A DNA stretch of 64,000 nt. Source: Notospermus geniculatus (lineage: Eukaryota; Nemertea; Pilidiophora; Heteronemertea; Lineidae). Both the position numbers and the translations under genes were made by a program. The notes beneath the pieces are model-generated. The model did not search any database. It was not told the origin of the DNA and was given only the letters and a program-made list of their open reading frames with translations. Shown here one piece after another: positions 1-13,600 of the stretch. The DNA lies in contig NMRB01000236.1 in assembly GCA_002633025.1 (NCBI GenBank), positions 296,747 to 360,746 on the forward strand, read 5' to 3'. How positions within the stretch are numbered: position 1 is the first letter of the stretch; each line of letters starts with the position of its first letter.

Positions 1-1999
1 AATAATAAATGTTTTATTCCTGACCACGTGTCGTATAATCGCTTCTGTTTAGACGAAGTTAAGTTAAACACATTTTAAAGTCGATGATGAGCGACGGTCA
101 GATAACAGCCTACAGGTGGCAGCACGCTGGACTCCCACCGCAGTTTCGAACTGCTCTCTGTATTACCCCCGCTCCGAAACGGCTTCGTTCGCGCGTCACT
201 AGTGCGTGTTAGAAATGGCGAGAAACTAGCCAGCCAGTTGGTGATCGGCGTTCAGGGCCACTTTGGGGCAAACAATGGTGAATTGCCCATTTGGAGCAGC
301 GCCTTTACACAAAAAGGAAATTCAAACTGAGGGTGTAGGCCTTCAATTATCTGCTATCACATCTCTCCTCGTATCGGTACACCATACGAGAGGCGAATGC
401 AAAAGTGTTTCGATGGTCTCGCCCGGTGGATGAGGGCTGAATAAATACAGGCTTATCAGCTGTCGCTATGAAGTGATTATCATCATAATCGTTCTGATTA
501 CCGTAGACAGCGATTCGTGTGCTCCATCGATTACCAGGTGTTCAAACTTTGGTCCTCGATCAGTTATCTATTCCAATTTCACCTGCGATCTGTATATTGC
601 ATTTGATATCTATATCAAATATAACACGCACCATAAACAGACAGACAGTTAGGACTACTTTATGACTCCCTGACTAAGGGCGTCGGCAGTGTAATGCCAA
701 AAAATGATCCAAAGAGACTCTCCCCGCCTTAAAAACTGTAATTGAAAACGTCAATGAAAAAAACTGAATGTTGTATGAAGATGTAACACTTTTGATCAAA
801 GAAAGTGATGAACAACATCCCATCAATAAGGACCATCATTTCTTTACATATACAAATGTACAGTACAACTTTAAGCAGCTTGTTGAAGAAATATGTAAAA
901 GGTAAAAACCTATTGATGTGTTTTGAAACTCCTGCAATGATGAATCAAAATTTTACATCCTGTTGAGTTACATGTAAAAGCGAGAAAGTTTCTTTCAGTT
1001 TGACCTGGCTGTGTATTGCATTTCAATAACATCACGGACAGAGGGGCGAAATGGTTCCATCCGGAAAACCCACATTTTTTTGGGAAAGTTTGAAGTTTTT
1101 TCACCTACCTGTAGTCCATACATGTTTCTTGTAACACAAGAAAATCAGTCCATCCTTTATAACGAAAGAAAAATCTGCGCCGTGATTCAAAATTTCATTC
1201 CACCAGACTCCGCGATTTCATATCCATCTCGGTGAAATCCGTTTGTTATAATGACCAGATTTATCTGGACGAGTTGCTGTTTGGGTGACGTCATGAGTGC
1301 CGCAGTCAAGAATTCCAACGCCTGCTCAAATATGATGATTTTACTTTGTTTACATTTTATTCTCTTCGACCAGGATCAGTAAATAACGCAATAATGCGGG
1401 CCTATGGATGAGTTGAAGTAAACTATAACAGTGAGGGGCATTCAGATTGTCTAAATAGAACGATCACAATTGGAAATTGAATTGCTTGCTAGGGACACTG
1501 GATTTTATGAAAAAAAATTAATGAGTGGTCTTTAAAAGCACGCTCTCTGTAATCCCAAAATGCGATGCTTTTTGGAAAACAATGGCGTGATATTTACCGG
1601 TGGCTGAACCTTAAACATGATAGTTCCATTCATTTAGACCATTAGTATGGGTAATATCGTCCAGTGAGTGAAGCCAGTTACCATTAGTCGTAAAACAACA
1701 AATTGAAGTCAATTGTGACTGAGAATAATGATATCACCGCAATGGGAACTGTTTCAGATCGTATTGCAGTTCAATTGTTTCCGTTTAATCTTGAATTATT
1801 CATGATCTGTCCAAGGTAATCTATCCATCATGTGATAAACAGGATCGCGTTTTTGTGGATGGCGATTGCGTGTCTGATCTTGGCCCACCCTATCGTTGAC
1901 AAAATGGAGGTGGAAACCTCGGTCAAATCCTTACCCTACCCCGAACCAATTATCATAATTTGCCTCATCAACTGCCTGACCACTGAATTTACAGCGGGT
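1..1999. other. No gene recognised
   Basis: I see no convincing exon here. The short reading frames lack protein-like composition and splice context. The only recognisable item is a dispersed repeat near 197-270, listed separately. Confidence 0.5.
197..270. repeat. Dispersed repeat, pair with 5486-5562
   Basis: The stretch starting CACTAGTGCGTGTTAGAA and ending near CACTTTGGGGC is repeated with about 80% similarity at 5486-5562. It is a small interspersed element of unknown type. Confidence 0.55.
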
Positions 2000-2350
2000 T
2001 TCGCTAGCGGCCATCTTACTGGTTGCTATGGAAATGCCAGTCGCACATGCGCATTCGCCTGGTAGGAAGAGTCTGCAATGTAATTTTTGGCCATCTTCCC
2101 ACTTGCCTGCCGAACACGGTATGAAATACGTATTTTATCAGATTTTCTGAATATTCCGCCGTGTAAAACTAAAGCTCTCATATTGGCCTAGGCCTGTAAG
2201 AATTGGACCGTGTACGAAGGGCGGAAGTGAAATCTCGGAATTGTCAAGGGCACCGATCCAAGATGGCTGCTCGAGCGAAACTGGTCTAACGAGCATGCGC
2301 AGTGGAGAGGTTACGCGGTCGTTGAGAGTGAAAACTGCGGCAGAACCGAG
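2000..2350. promoter_or_regulatory. Promoter-like cluster (YY1, NRF1 and RFX-type motifs)
   Basis: Within 350 bp there are GCGGCCATCTT and CCAAGATGGC (YY1-type), CACATGCGCA and GCATGCGCAG (NRF1-type) and GTTGCTATGGAAAT (RFX X-box type). These motifs mark housekeeping promoters in animals. The cluster lies 230-580 bp upstream of the candidate first exon at 2580. The motifs are read directly; promoter activity is inferred. Confidence 0.45.
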
Positions 2351-2579
2351 GTCGATGGTAGTTTCTACCTCATTAAGCAGAGTTTATACGTTTCTCCACT
2401 CAACAAGTTCGAAAATGTTTTTCAGCTTGTTTAGTCACTGGTAATTAGTGGATTTTAATTTGTGGAAACGGGCAAATTGGCGGCCATTATTTTGGAGAGC
2501 ACTCATCTACAGATCGATAAAATGTTGAGTACTTCGATCGGGACAATGGTGAAAAGTTGTCCTGGCAATAATTAAAGAA

Positions 2580-2741
2580 ATGGTGAATCTACCAGAACGA
2601 AAGGGATGTCTGGATGGCTCTATCGATTCTGACGACTGTGGTAACGGACGAGCACCGTGTTTTGATCGCCGCCCAATAGATGGTAGCGTTGGCGTATTCT
2701 ACGAATGCACAGATTTAGAAAGTATGACAAGTGTAACATCT
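2580..2741 (+). CDS. Candidate first coding exon, function unknown
   Basis: An ATG-initiated 54-codon stretch ends in a phase-0 donor (TCT, then GTGAGT at 2742). It sits just downstream of a promoter-like motif cluster. The peptide is acidic and rich in Cys and Ser (contains DSDDCGNGRAPCFD and FYECTDLES). I do not recognise it. No partner exon was found between here and the beta-lactamase-like gene at 4683, so it may be the remnant of a truncated gene, a first exon with a distant partner, or chance. Only the ATG, open frame and donor are seen. Confidence 0.3.
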
Positions 2742-3106
2742 GTGAGTGTTTCTGTAGCTCAGTGTTCCCCAACAATTAACGCGGCCTATAATGGTTATTG
2801 TTGGGTTAGTTGCCGCTTAATCCGTCAGGAGGGAAACAATAACCGGCGCTTCACCAGACAGAAGGACGGGGGAACAGGGGGATGACACCGGGCTGAGGCC
2901 GGGTACGAAACTTACGGATAGGGAGCCGGGCAGATAGGGAGCAGCAGACAAGGCGATGTCGGTTTTGATATTCATAGTCGATGTTACATCGCGATTGTCG
3001 CTAGCGAGATGATTCCACGGATCACTGTGCAGCGCACACCTGCGTCAACAGCCGCGTTGCTCGGTGGCGATCAGGGACCTTGTCCAAAAACACCCGTAAA
3101 CAGGTA

Positions 3107-3257
3107 AAGGCCAATTCATACTTTGCGTTAGTGCGCTTTGCGCTTGTCCGTTTTTCCTAATCTGGATGCGTGGTAGAAAAAGTAATTTTATTGTTGGTAC
3201 CACACATAAACATAGGGAACACACAAGCGCAAAACCGAGAAGTATGAATCTACCCTT
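3107..3257. mobile_element. Short inverted-repeat element (ATTCATACTT family)
   Basis: The ends are AATTCATACTTTG and AGAAGTATGAATC, in inverted orientation. The interior has GCGCTTTGCGCTTG paired with CAAGCGCAAAAC. The same family occurs at 11630-11746 and 14714-14830 with shared internal sequence, so it is a miniature dispersed element and not a local palindrome. Confidence 0.65.
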
Positions 3258-3280
3258 CCTAGCGCACATTTGCGACAAAC

Positions 3281-3382
3281 CTCAATGCGTTAGGGGTGTC
3301 TGTTAAAATCGACTGACCTGGCTGAATGACGAGTCGACAGCGTTGGGTAGGTCGACTTTAAAAACACCCCTTACGCATTGAG
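3281..3382. mobile_element. Palindromic miniature element
   Basis: CTCAATGCGTTAGGGGTGT at the left is mirrored by ACACCCCTTACGCATTGAG at the right, with inner arms around GTCGAC. This is the fold-back layout of a MITE of about 100 bp. No target duplication could be fixed. Confidence 0.6.
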
Positions 3383-4057
3383 ATCTGTCCTCAGGCTGAT
3401 ATAGTGAACAATAGGTTTCTCCCAAATGGACAATAGTTTACGCATTCATTCGTAAACGAGGTTGCTCAGATCGTTGCGATATCGCCTTCACCTCGGCGGC
3501 TGGTTTGGGTGCCCGCTTTTAGTCTAATACCATGGACCTTCTGAGACACTGGTTTTCTCCCCCAGCACTAGTACAGAGGCACTGAGGAGGATTGCTTCCA
3601 GCGCTGGTTTCCGTCCAATGGTTTCCAGATCTATCAAGAGAATAGAGCTAACTTCCTGAGAGACAGGTGGTAGTCTGGAACCTGTTGAAAATGACGCCAG
3701 GTTAATGGATATTAGAGATTCCATCACCTTCCCGCTGTTAAAATTGGTATCATCAGAAAAACACGCAGATCAGATCAGAGATTTATTCGGCACTTCTCTA
3801 TTCAGGCCAGAATAGTCGCTCTTTGCGCGCTATTTCCGCAGGCGTTAGGTTCATTCATAGAGACGTGCTTCGAAATGATACCAGTTTCGATCCGAACAAG
3901 AGATTAGTAAAAACAAAAAAGGCAAATTTCAAACTTTCGCCAAAAACACAGTTGTTGAAGAATTTCCAGTTTTATTATCTTAAAGGGGCTCTGTATTTCT
4001 TCCATCCTGCACAAAACATATCAGCGTTAAGGGAGACCTCTATAATTACCAGTGTTG

Positions 4058-4240
4058 TTAAAAACTACGGCTTATCAACCTCGCCCCTGTATAGAGTAAC
4101 TCTCGTTCCAAGGGTATCCACGTATCCATTGCATTAAACCATACATTCTCCAATACTGGGGCAAAAGGCGCAACTACGGTATTGGAGAATGATGCAATCA
4201 CCGCCGGTGGCGCCGGCTGTCGACAGAAAGTGGCAATACC
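4058..4240 (-). repeat. Dispersed repeat, pair with 30838-31010
   Basis: Read on the minus strand, this stretch (GGCGCCACCGGC, ATTCTCCAATAC, GAGAGTTACTCTATA, GGCGAGGTTGATAA) matches 30838-31010 on the plus strand in the same order. It contains an inner palindrome around CATTCTCCAATAC. It is an interspersed element of unknown class. Confidence 0.65.
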
Positions 4241-4682
4241 GTGGCCCCTTGACCTAGATGTACACACGTGCACGTGTACGTGCATGATCAGGAAAAGCAT
4301 TGCTTTCTGAAGCGTCGTCCATGTGGGCGTGCATTCTGAAACATGACGACCTTCTGTGAACTGACATCCAATGGGTTAATTGCAGCATCGCAAACAAACA
4401 CTTCGTAAGTAAATATAGTTAAAAATAATTGTCATCATTTTTGTTGTCCGTTTACACTTTGCGATGGTATGAGAGATTGGCACTGTCATCGACGAATGTG
4501 GTGATCGGTACCTGACCTCAAACACGATGACAAAAAAGTTGACAAACACATTTTCAGAACTCCATACGGTGCTGTTCCCTTCGCGCATTGATTTACTCGC
4601 GTTACCTCACACCAGTGACCGAGCGCTTTCAACTTCATAAGTACCCAACCAACTATAAGAAACCACTCACTAGCCAACCAGT

Positions 4683-7600
4683 ATGCGGCTCGATCGTGCG
4701 TTCCACGCCGGTTTTCTGGCGTTGTGCATCTTTGGCACTTTACAGGCAACAAATTGGAGGCATTCAAAAGCCGTCGACGAATATGTTCAAAATCTCATCG
4801 ACTGCAAACGAATTCCTGGACTTTCTTTAGCCGTTGTCAAAGATGGAAAGACGCTTGTTTCCAAGGGATACGGGTACGCGGACTTGGAAACGAAGCGACC
4901 CGCTACTCATGAAACCAGATTCTGTGTCGCATCGCTGACTAAAGCTTTCACGGCGACTTTATTAGCGGAGTTGCTCCATCAAAAAGGGTAAGTAACTCTT
5001 GATCTAGCAGAATTTTTCTCTCAACATTTAGCTCGTAAACTAATTTTTGCAGGTGCTGCTTTGATGTATTTTTCATTTTTATTCATATATCATTTTCAAA
5101 ACGCGATGCAACCATTGACATGCTGGGATTTTGTTAGCAATTGCCCTTACCCCGTTCACGTCTCTTTCTTCCAGTCACTGCATTGTCCTGAAGTTCAGAA
5201 ATATGTCAATGACAATTTCATTAGATAGATGGTAGGCACAACTGGTGTTAATAACCTATCCATGGGTAATTAATCATTCTGAAAGATTGATAATGCGCAA
5301 AACATCCCCAATTTGGAAAATATCGGTCACATAATTATTTGTCCAGAACATTGCGTACAGCAACGCAAGACTTGAATGCCGACATATTTTTCGCCATGTT
5401 TCAAAATCGAATTGACAACTCAACGCCCACAAACTGCGATTAGGCCTACACATAGAGCTATTCTCAGGAAATGACCAATAGGTGTCACTAGTTGCGTGTT
5501 AGAATTGGGCGCCAAACTGGCTAGCCAATCAGTGATCCGCTTTCAGGACGACTTTGGGGCCGTAAAGACGGGTCTTCATTGCGACCTGTGACTCTCATCT
5601 TTTCCCACTAACTGATTTGTCTACTGGAAGACAAGACCGGTCCGTTTTTTATCCCTAGTGACATCTAAGTAAGGAATTTATGTCACGGCCATGATGTCCG
5701 CCTTCACATTGGCCCCACAGTTTCGCCCCAATGATAAGTCTGGACCATTCCTTTATCATTAATCAATTTCCACCAATGACGTGATGGCTTACGCTTCAGC
5801 CCGGACATACAGTATTGAATCCTTGTATGTCATGTTTTGTTTTTAAATAAACATTACAATAGGCAAACAGCATCGCCTCATATCCCATGTTATAATCATT
5901 TTACAATCAAAATCTCTGTAACTGTCGCTGTATAGACTTATAATAACTGCCACAGTATTACCGTGTCTTTGAAAAAACTTCATGGCTTCCAACGTAGGCT
6001 GATATTGTTCAGAAGATATTGACAATGTATCTTTTGACCACTGTAGCCTTGTGTATTGTATCAGATTTTCCATAAGCGCTGAAGCCAAAGAATGTTGGCC
6101 CTGCATGGTAAGCATAGTGGAGAGGCCATCTCAAGATGTTCCCTACTTGGAAGGGGTCTTTTGCTTGCCCTTGCAAAGGTACAAGGCACCATGGCTTACA
6201 GTCCCATGGATTGCGACAGACTGAAGAGCCAGGGATGATCAATGATCAATCCCATACGTTTCGGGTCTCTTGTAAAAATTAGGGAGTTTTCGCAAAGCCC
6301 CCGAAAAGCCAACGCGAACGCCAAACCCATTGTTCGATGCCACGAAGAGAGAGCACCGAACAAAAGGGCAGACGTTCGCATTGGCGTTTCGGGGGCTTTG
6401 CGAAAAATCTGTATTATACTTTTACATGTAGCCTTTATATGGATTGCACATCTCCACAAATACAGCACAAGTGTGAACTAATGTATCAACCAGTATTTAT
6501 AGTGTCAATGTCGAACATGCTGTTGCCAACGATTTTCCTTCAAGAAAGCAATTAAAACATCCCAATTAACGAGTGGTGAAATATGGGAAAGATGAGGCAC
6601 TAAGTCAATTCCGCGTGATATCTAGGAGACTGGAAGTATCTAATGTGTATTTGAGAAAATGATTGCAGTGAGATGTTGTAAAGGACGGTCTTAGCGTGCG
6701 ACTATCGATGATGACAACCGCCTTGTTTGCAGTGACAGCAAGCGATGCGGTTAGTTTTATGACGCCCCAATTATCGAATCTAGGCACGGGAATCGCAGGC
6801 CGGTGTGGACATACATGTAATTCTGAATTACACGGGTACAATATTTTTTCTGTGGTCAGATATCTTGAAACGTGCACTGTTGTATTGTCCATGATATCGT
6901 AAATTAGAGGGGAAGTTAAGAATATTATGCATTGAACACAAACCAAATGAAACGCAATATTTCATTAATGCAATCTGCATCGAAATCGACGGAAAGGAAT
7001 TATTCAAAATGGCGGTCCTGGCAGCCATTTTGTACATAGGAAGGAAAACCTTTATTACAAGTAATCTTTTATCAGTACATGTATATCAGTAGGAGATGAC
7101 AAAAATCGACACGCGTGAGGTAATCCGTTTGTAGCTCAGCGGAAATGAAAGTTCACGGTCGGCGGAAATGGCAAAAATTTAAAAGATGCTACAGCGCTAA
7201 GTAAAAGTGTTGAAAGCCTAATATTAAGATTGCAGTAATCCTTAATCTGTTCATCACGTTCCTGTTATTCTTGTCCAGCTTGCGTGTCATTTATTCAATG
7301 GTTTACCGTAGCGCTTCTCTAACCTGATCGGCTCGTTCCTCGTGAGATGCCGAACATCGTGATGAAACAGCAGAAAGAGAACATGTTGAAGAAATTAAGC
7401 ATCAGCAACAATCTTTCACGGTATGGTTTCGATCCAGCTGTGCCTGTTCATTCATGGGCTCGTCTTACTTAGTTCGCGCGGTATTTACCGTGGTTACTAT
7501 ACTACTGATGAAAGCGAAGGAGGACCATCATGCAATCTCTCAGAACGGCTCCCCGCTCCTCAAAAACTGGCAGCACACATACATGTACAAATTTGTATCT

Positions 7601-10600
7601 GTGAGATTGGACTAGTGCTGCGAACCGTGCTACTTGCAGAGATAAGGTAGCACACGTACATGACGTAAATTGAGCTCAAACGTTGCTCGCAGAGATGACG
7701 TCACTGAGATTGTGCTACCAGGATATTAGTTTCTGAGTTGCAACCTCGCCCTCCTTGGACAGTGCACGTCTGTCGGGGTGTCCGCTTCAGGATCTCCGAT
7801 ACTGAAACAGCCTATTGCCATCGGCAGAGTTAAAAAATGTCATATCTTGCGCTCGGTTTCTAATTTTCTCTTTCAATTACATATTTTTATTACTTTATGA
7901 TATTACTTTACGTATACGTACTCGGGTTAATTAAGGCTCAATTGGGACACCATTGTAATTGAATCTTTCAGCCGCTTCATTACTATTTCAAATATTCATT
8001 TACTGTGAGTATAATTTTCGATGACCCCTGCCAATGAGAGAGCTGTTGTAACGGTCACCTGCTGACACGAATATTAGATCTAAAAATGAAACTTCCTGTG
8101 CCGAATAACCGAATGATTTTGACAGTACAGCCAGTAGAAATAATCAAAAGTCAACTCTGTCTGTGGGATAGGCCTACCAACAATACTTTCTTCAAAAAAG
8201 TTAGTTTTTTTTGTTTTTTGACACCATACCATGAGAGCTCTGATGTTACATTTGTAACACGGACTTGCATTTCTGTGACTCTCATTCCTCTTACACTTGT
8301 ACCACAATGCATTCTAAAGCAAGGTGACCAGATAGTGCCCTATATGGATGATGCTCTCGTATAAATCAATCAGAGCCGTACATAATCATTTTAGGGGCTA
8401 ATTCTCTCTCTTGGAGGTCTGTTGGATCTCATTATCCTCGGCGATACGTCAATAAAGGCCACTAATGCAGTCCTGAGTCGCTTGACGAGTTGTTAGCATT
8501 CAGACGAATTCGCCTGTATTCCAATCGATGTTAGCACAAAGAGTTGAATGGAAGTTGTTGAAGGCACCGCAGAGAAACTTTCACACATTGAATTTGCTTC
8601 GATGGTACTCTAGTTATGATATTTACATATTGCTCGCAAACTGTTTTCCATTCAAGGTTTTCGCAATCTTGGTTATATGCCAGGGATGCGCGAAGCAATG
8701 TCAAATACAACGCAAATACTCTGCCGCCGCTAACGCGGTTGCCATTCAAATTATTATGAATTTCTTTTTTCGCACTGGATTAAACATGTTAAAACGGCCC
8801 ATTCTTTTATAAACGCAGCAGTTTGGGACGAAAGGTAGTTGTGTAACAACCTTTCTACCCTGAAACATACACACTATTCGATTTGACTTGACAATGCATA
8901 CGAAAAAGAAATTCAAAATCCAAACGACATAGTGGTTGAGCTAATTCGAGCGCTTGCAATGGGATCTTAGTAGGTCGTCACACAAGTTTTGAGCAGAAAA
9001 TTAACGTCATCCAAGTAGGCCTACTCTGATTGGTCCATTCAAATGCATTAGTATTGGCGCGCATAACTAAGACACTGATTGGCTGACGAAAATTCACGGT
9101 GCGCCGCAGCGCCAGCGCGCCTGAGTTGCTTGAGATTGGACGGCATCGGTTCCTGAACGTTGGGAACTCACAGTATTCAACAAATCTGAACAAACCATCT
9201 GTATGTCCTATCAATGAAAAAGAATGATTTGCTCTTATGTCAGCTGTGATTTTGATCAAATATTTTCGTTGATTCATTGCGCCAACAAATGCATTATCTA
9301 TAATTGCATCTCTTTGTCGATATTTGGCGGTTGTCTGTCCGAATATGGGGTGATCATTCTCATAATCATTGTCTTGGGCTTCATTCTGTCAGATTGACAA
9401 CGCTGGACCGCAGATCGATCAGAGTTATTGAACAACACCGTAACACCAATGTAATTCGTGAAGGCGCCCTTCACCAACCATAAAATCTTGTACCAGTAAA
9501 CACCTTCAGCGTTTGTATGACAAAAAATCCACGGTGTAAACTTCATTACTGTAGTTTACAATATCCAGGTGAATTTGTGCGGAAATCTTGCTGCTTTATA
9601 AGAATCTCGTCAGAACGCTGCTGTCAATCCGACATCTCATGTTCTTGGTACATTCTCCACGCATCGACTCCGAGTTCCACTTTTCGACCTGCCAGCGTGG
9701 TAAAATCTAAAACGCAGAATACCTCGGCCTTTGGATCGAGATGGCAATTGATACAGAACAATGAAATTGTTTTTTAGGTTTATTTTTCTCACGGTTAGGC
9801 TGAAAACCGTTACACATACGAATGGTATGGCAGGCGGGGATTTACTCGCTTCTAAGACATATCCCTTGCTTAGGCCTGGTTATTTCGAAAAGGGGAAAAA
9901 CGGAAAACGTAAACTCGTTATCAAGCTTATCCAACTCGAGGTAAAAGAAATTGTCGTTTCTAAAAAGTAGGACTGAGAGATGTCCTTAAGGTGACAGGAA
10001 GCTACTACTGGCCCCAATCTGCATAAATTATGATAATGACGCGGAGATTGGGGCACATCCTTGTCGTACTTGCAGTATTGCCTGCATTGCCTTGAAAAAT
10101 TCGAACGTTACCGTTTTCCCACTGGGGGTTCAACAACAAAATAGACGGTTTATTCTGTTATTTTGGTTAAATGACTCGGATACTACATTCCGCCAAGTTT
10201 GGCTCGCCTGTTTTATGTTAACCTGGAGTAGCCTACGTCACTGGTAGACTTTTCTGCCGAACAATGGCAAGAGATAAAATCCGCGGCACATTTTGTTAAA
10301 ACATTCCAACACAAACGTCTGAACGCCTGGCCTGTGTCGTGCTCAGTCGTCGAATAACAATTTTTCAAGCGAAGTAGTCTTCCGTCTCACACTAAACGCT
10401 GTTTGGAATACAGAATCTTTTAATAAAAAAAACAGCGATTATATAGCCTAGGCCTACTTGCGTCATGTACTGGTAAAATAAATCACGTTGAGGCTTTTTA
10501 AGCTTTTTAAAGGGCTTATCGCCATAGTTACTCGTCCAGATGTATCGTAAGTTTGTGATACTTGAACTCAAAAAGTCTGCTCATGAGATTGGCAACGTCG

Positions 10601-13600
10601 GAAGGCTTGTAAGTTGTAGGACAGGAGAATGTGAATCCATTATTATAACTTCATAATTTATTTTACATGTACATGTAGATGAATACGTATACTGTTAAAA
10701 AACGCCAATATAATAATAAAGGGAGTAAGAAAAAAAAGTAGAAAATAAGAAGTGGGAAATTTGGGAATTTTGCACGAATTTTTCAATAGCTCAAATTGGG
10801 AGAAATTTTTTCCCATTTTGAGAAATATCGCCCGAAAAATCAGACAAAATGCCATCTCATTTTAAGAAAATTTCTCAAAATGGGAAAAAATCTCTCCCAA
10901 TTTGAGTAATTGAAAAATTCGCGCACAGTTCCAAAATTTCCTAATGCTTATTTTCCACTTATTTCCTACTCCTGAATAAAAATAGTTTGATGATATCGGA
11001 AAATGTAAACCAGCCAGCATATTAGTATGTTCTTAGGCTTGCCGAGAAAAGAAATGGTAGATTACAAATATAAGTAGGCCAATATCGCCATCTCTACATG
11101 TAAAGGCCTAGTAGTATTTATTGATGGTGGCGCAGTGGTGGTAATCCTGTTCGGTGCGTATAAAATAAGGCCTACAAGCAGCAGCGATACAGTATAAAAC
11201 ATGGATTTGGTAAATGGACCGAGGACGTTACCGCCTGCTGTAACCATTTTTTTACACGAACAATTCAAGTTCATCAAATCGCGGACTACACCTATTTAGC
11301 GCTTCAATCTCGCATGCTCTCTCGTCTGCGTTGCATTTCGACTTGTAAACAATCCATTATCTTTATAAATAATGGCATAAGTGGTAATCTGCAGGTGCCC
11401 GTACTTAATCATCGGGCAAGGAAATGCAAAGAACAAAGATTTTGCGCTTGAGTTAGTTGTAGTGATCGGGCATGTTCTCCAAGGTCTTCCTTGTTAATGA
11501 AATACATGTATAAACATTCTGCCTCAGCTTAAAGGTTGAAACTGTAGGGCCTATCAGGCTTTCTTCCTTATAATGCAAAACAACACGACGTAGTGAGCCG
11601 TCCGGCGGTACGTGGCGAATGCAAGGGGGAAGGCCAATTCATACTTTGTGTTTTGCGCTTTGCGCTTGTGTGTTTCCTATGTGAGTGCGTGGTAGAAAAA
11701 CATAGGGGACGCACAAGCGCAAAACGGAGAAGTATGAATCTAGCTTAATGTGTTTTGTGTTGTACATGAACAAATTTGAACTATTTTCAGGCTTGACTGG
11801 GACACACCGATCAGAAGCATTTTAGGCCCCAAGTTCTACATCCATGATGACTACCGATCACAACAGATGTCGCTACGGGACGTCCTCTCACAAAAGACAG
11901 GTTTCCGAGCATATGATGGAATGTGGATGGCAAGTTCCATGACGCCGGACGATTTACTGAAGTACGTATAGATGTAGGCAACCTACTTGCCGGCGGTTTT
12001 TGTATATTCATTCTTATCCTGTGGGATAGATTCCTTGATATGTTTCATTTAATCCTCTTGGCGGTATAGCCTGTCCACACCCCGACGAAATGATAAAACG
12101 ATTCCCAGTGCTACACTGGCTATTCATAATATGGTCGGGCCATTTTCATTTTGACATCCCCGTGGTTTCAGAAATATGGCCATATTCCAAGGACCAACGG
12201 GCCACTTTCATATACAGCTTGTAAACGTGTCCTTGGTGTACGAATACGTACACTTCGGGACAAGAGGCTACTCTGCCATCAAGTCAGCTGGCAGCGTCGT
12301 TGTTGGTGACCGCCGGTTAGGAATAGGAGCAGTCAGCCGCGCTAATCGCCAAAAGACGGCAGCAAAGTTCTAGCGGACCAATACAATAGAAAATTCTTCT
12401 GATTGGTGTCCAGTCAACCATGAATGGGTCCGCTAGGCATTGAATTGGGCCGTAGTGACTCCTATTGGTCAACTGACTGACAGCTCCTATTGCGTCGTCT
12501 AATGGCAATTTTTCGTTTCAGGCATTTAGCATTCCTGGAGGAGGATGCNGTACTGGTAAAATAAATCACGTTGAGGCTTTTTAAAGCTTTTTAAAAGGCT
12601 TGTCGCCATAGTTACTCGTCCAGATGTATCGTAAGTTTGTGATACTTGAACTCAAAAAGTCTGCTCATGAGATTGGTAACGTCGGAAGGCTTAAGTTGTA
12701 GGACAGGAGAATGTGAATCCATTATTATAACTTCATAATTTATTTTACATGTACATGTAGATGAATACGTATACTGTTAAAAAACGCCAATATAATAATA
12801 AAGGGAGAAAGAAAAAAAAGTAGAAAATAAGAAGTGGGAAATTTGGGAATTTTGCACGAATTTTTCAATGGCTCAAATTGGGAGGAAATTTTTTTCCCAT
12901 TTTGAGAAATATCGCCCGAAAAATCAGACAAAATGCCATTTCATTTTAAGAAAATTTCTCAAAATGGGAAAAAATCTCTCCCAATTTGAGTAATTGAAAA
13001 ATTCGCGCACAATTCCAAAATTTCCTAATGCTTATTTTCCACTTATTTCCTACTCCCTTAATAAAAATAGTTTGATGATATCGGAAAATGTAAACCAGCC
13101 AGCATATTAGTATGTTCTTAGGCTTGCCGAGAAAAGAAGAATGGTGGATTACTAATATAAGTAGGCCAATATCGCCATCTCTACATGTAAAGGCCTAGTA
13201 GTATTTATTGATGGTGGCGCAGTGGTGGTAATCCTGTTCGGTGCGTATAAAATAATGCGGGTGATCCACTGACTTGACGACGAGTTTACGATCAGTTGGC
13301 GACTTGTTCACGACGGCAGTCGTGAACAAGTCGTCAACTCGTCGTCAACTATAGATCGATGGCGTTGATTGCGGACCATGTTTACATGACTTGACCAGGG
13401 TAACCTCTTTTTAACGGGCCCCCCTGAATTTATTTCTGGCGGGATACCTTAACAAAGCACATCAGTGTGTTACCCAGCGCTTCTAGATCAAAGTGGATGT
13501 CAGTTTTTATCTATTACCTGGCTGTGTCTTTGCGTGACTGCCGTGGAAACGAAAAATTTGCACTTCTATGTTTACATAAAAACGTGGAATCATCATGACG

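Larger units (their letters stand above)
4988..10466. other. First intron of the beta-lactamase-like gene (left part)
   Basis: There are no recognisable exons in this 5.5 kb. It holds a dispersed repeat (5486-5562), a fold-back element (6287-6406) and otherwise unremarkable AT-rich sequence. Several CCAAT-type boxes (ATTGG) occur at 9030-9085, without an associated gene. Confidence 0.5.
10467..12548 (+). repeat. Duplicated block, copy 1 (without insertion)
   Basis: This 2.08 kb block starts GTACTGGTAAAATAAATCAC and ends in the first 27 nt of exon 3 of the beta-lactamase-like gene. It is repeated almost identically at 12550-15638. The two copies meet at a single N (12549). The layout fits two overlapping contigs, or haplotypes, that were not merged. 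A true tandem duplication is less likely. Confidence 0.85.

Noticed and set aside
12176-12373. Identical 65-codon frame in both copies (also 15266-15463)
   Set aside because: Identity only reflects the duplicated block; it lies in the intron between exons 2 and 3 and has no coding character.
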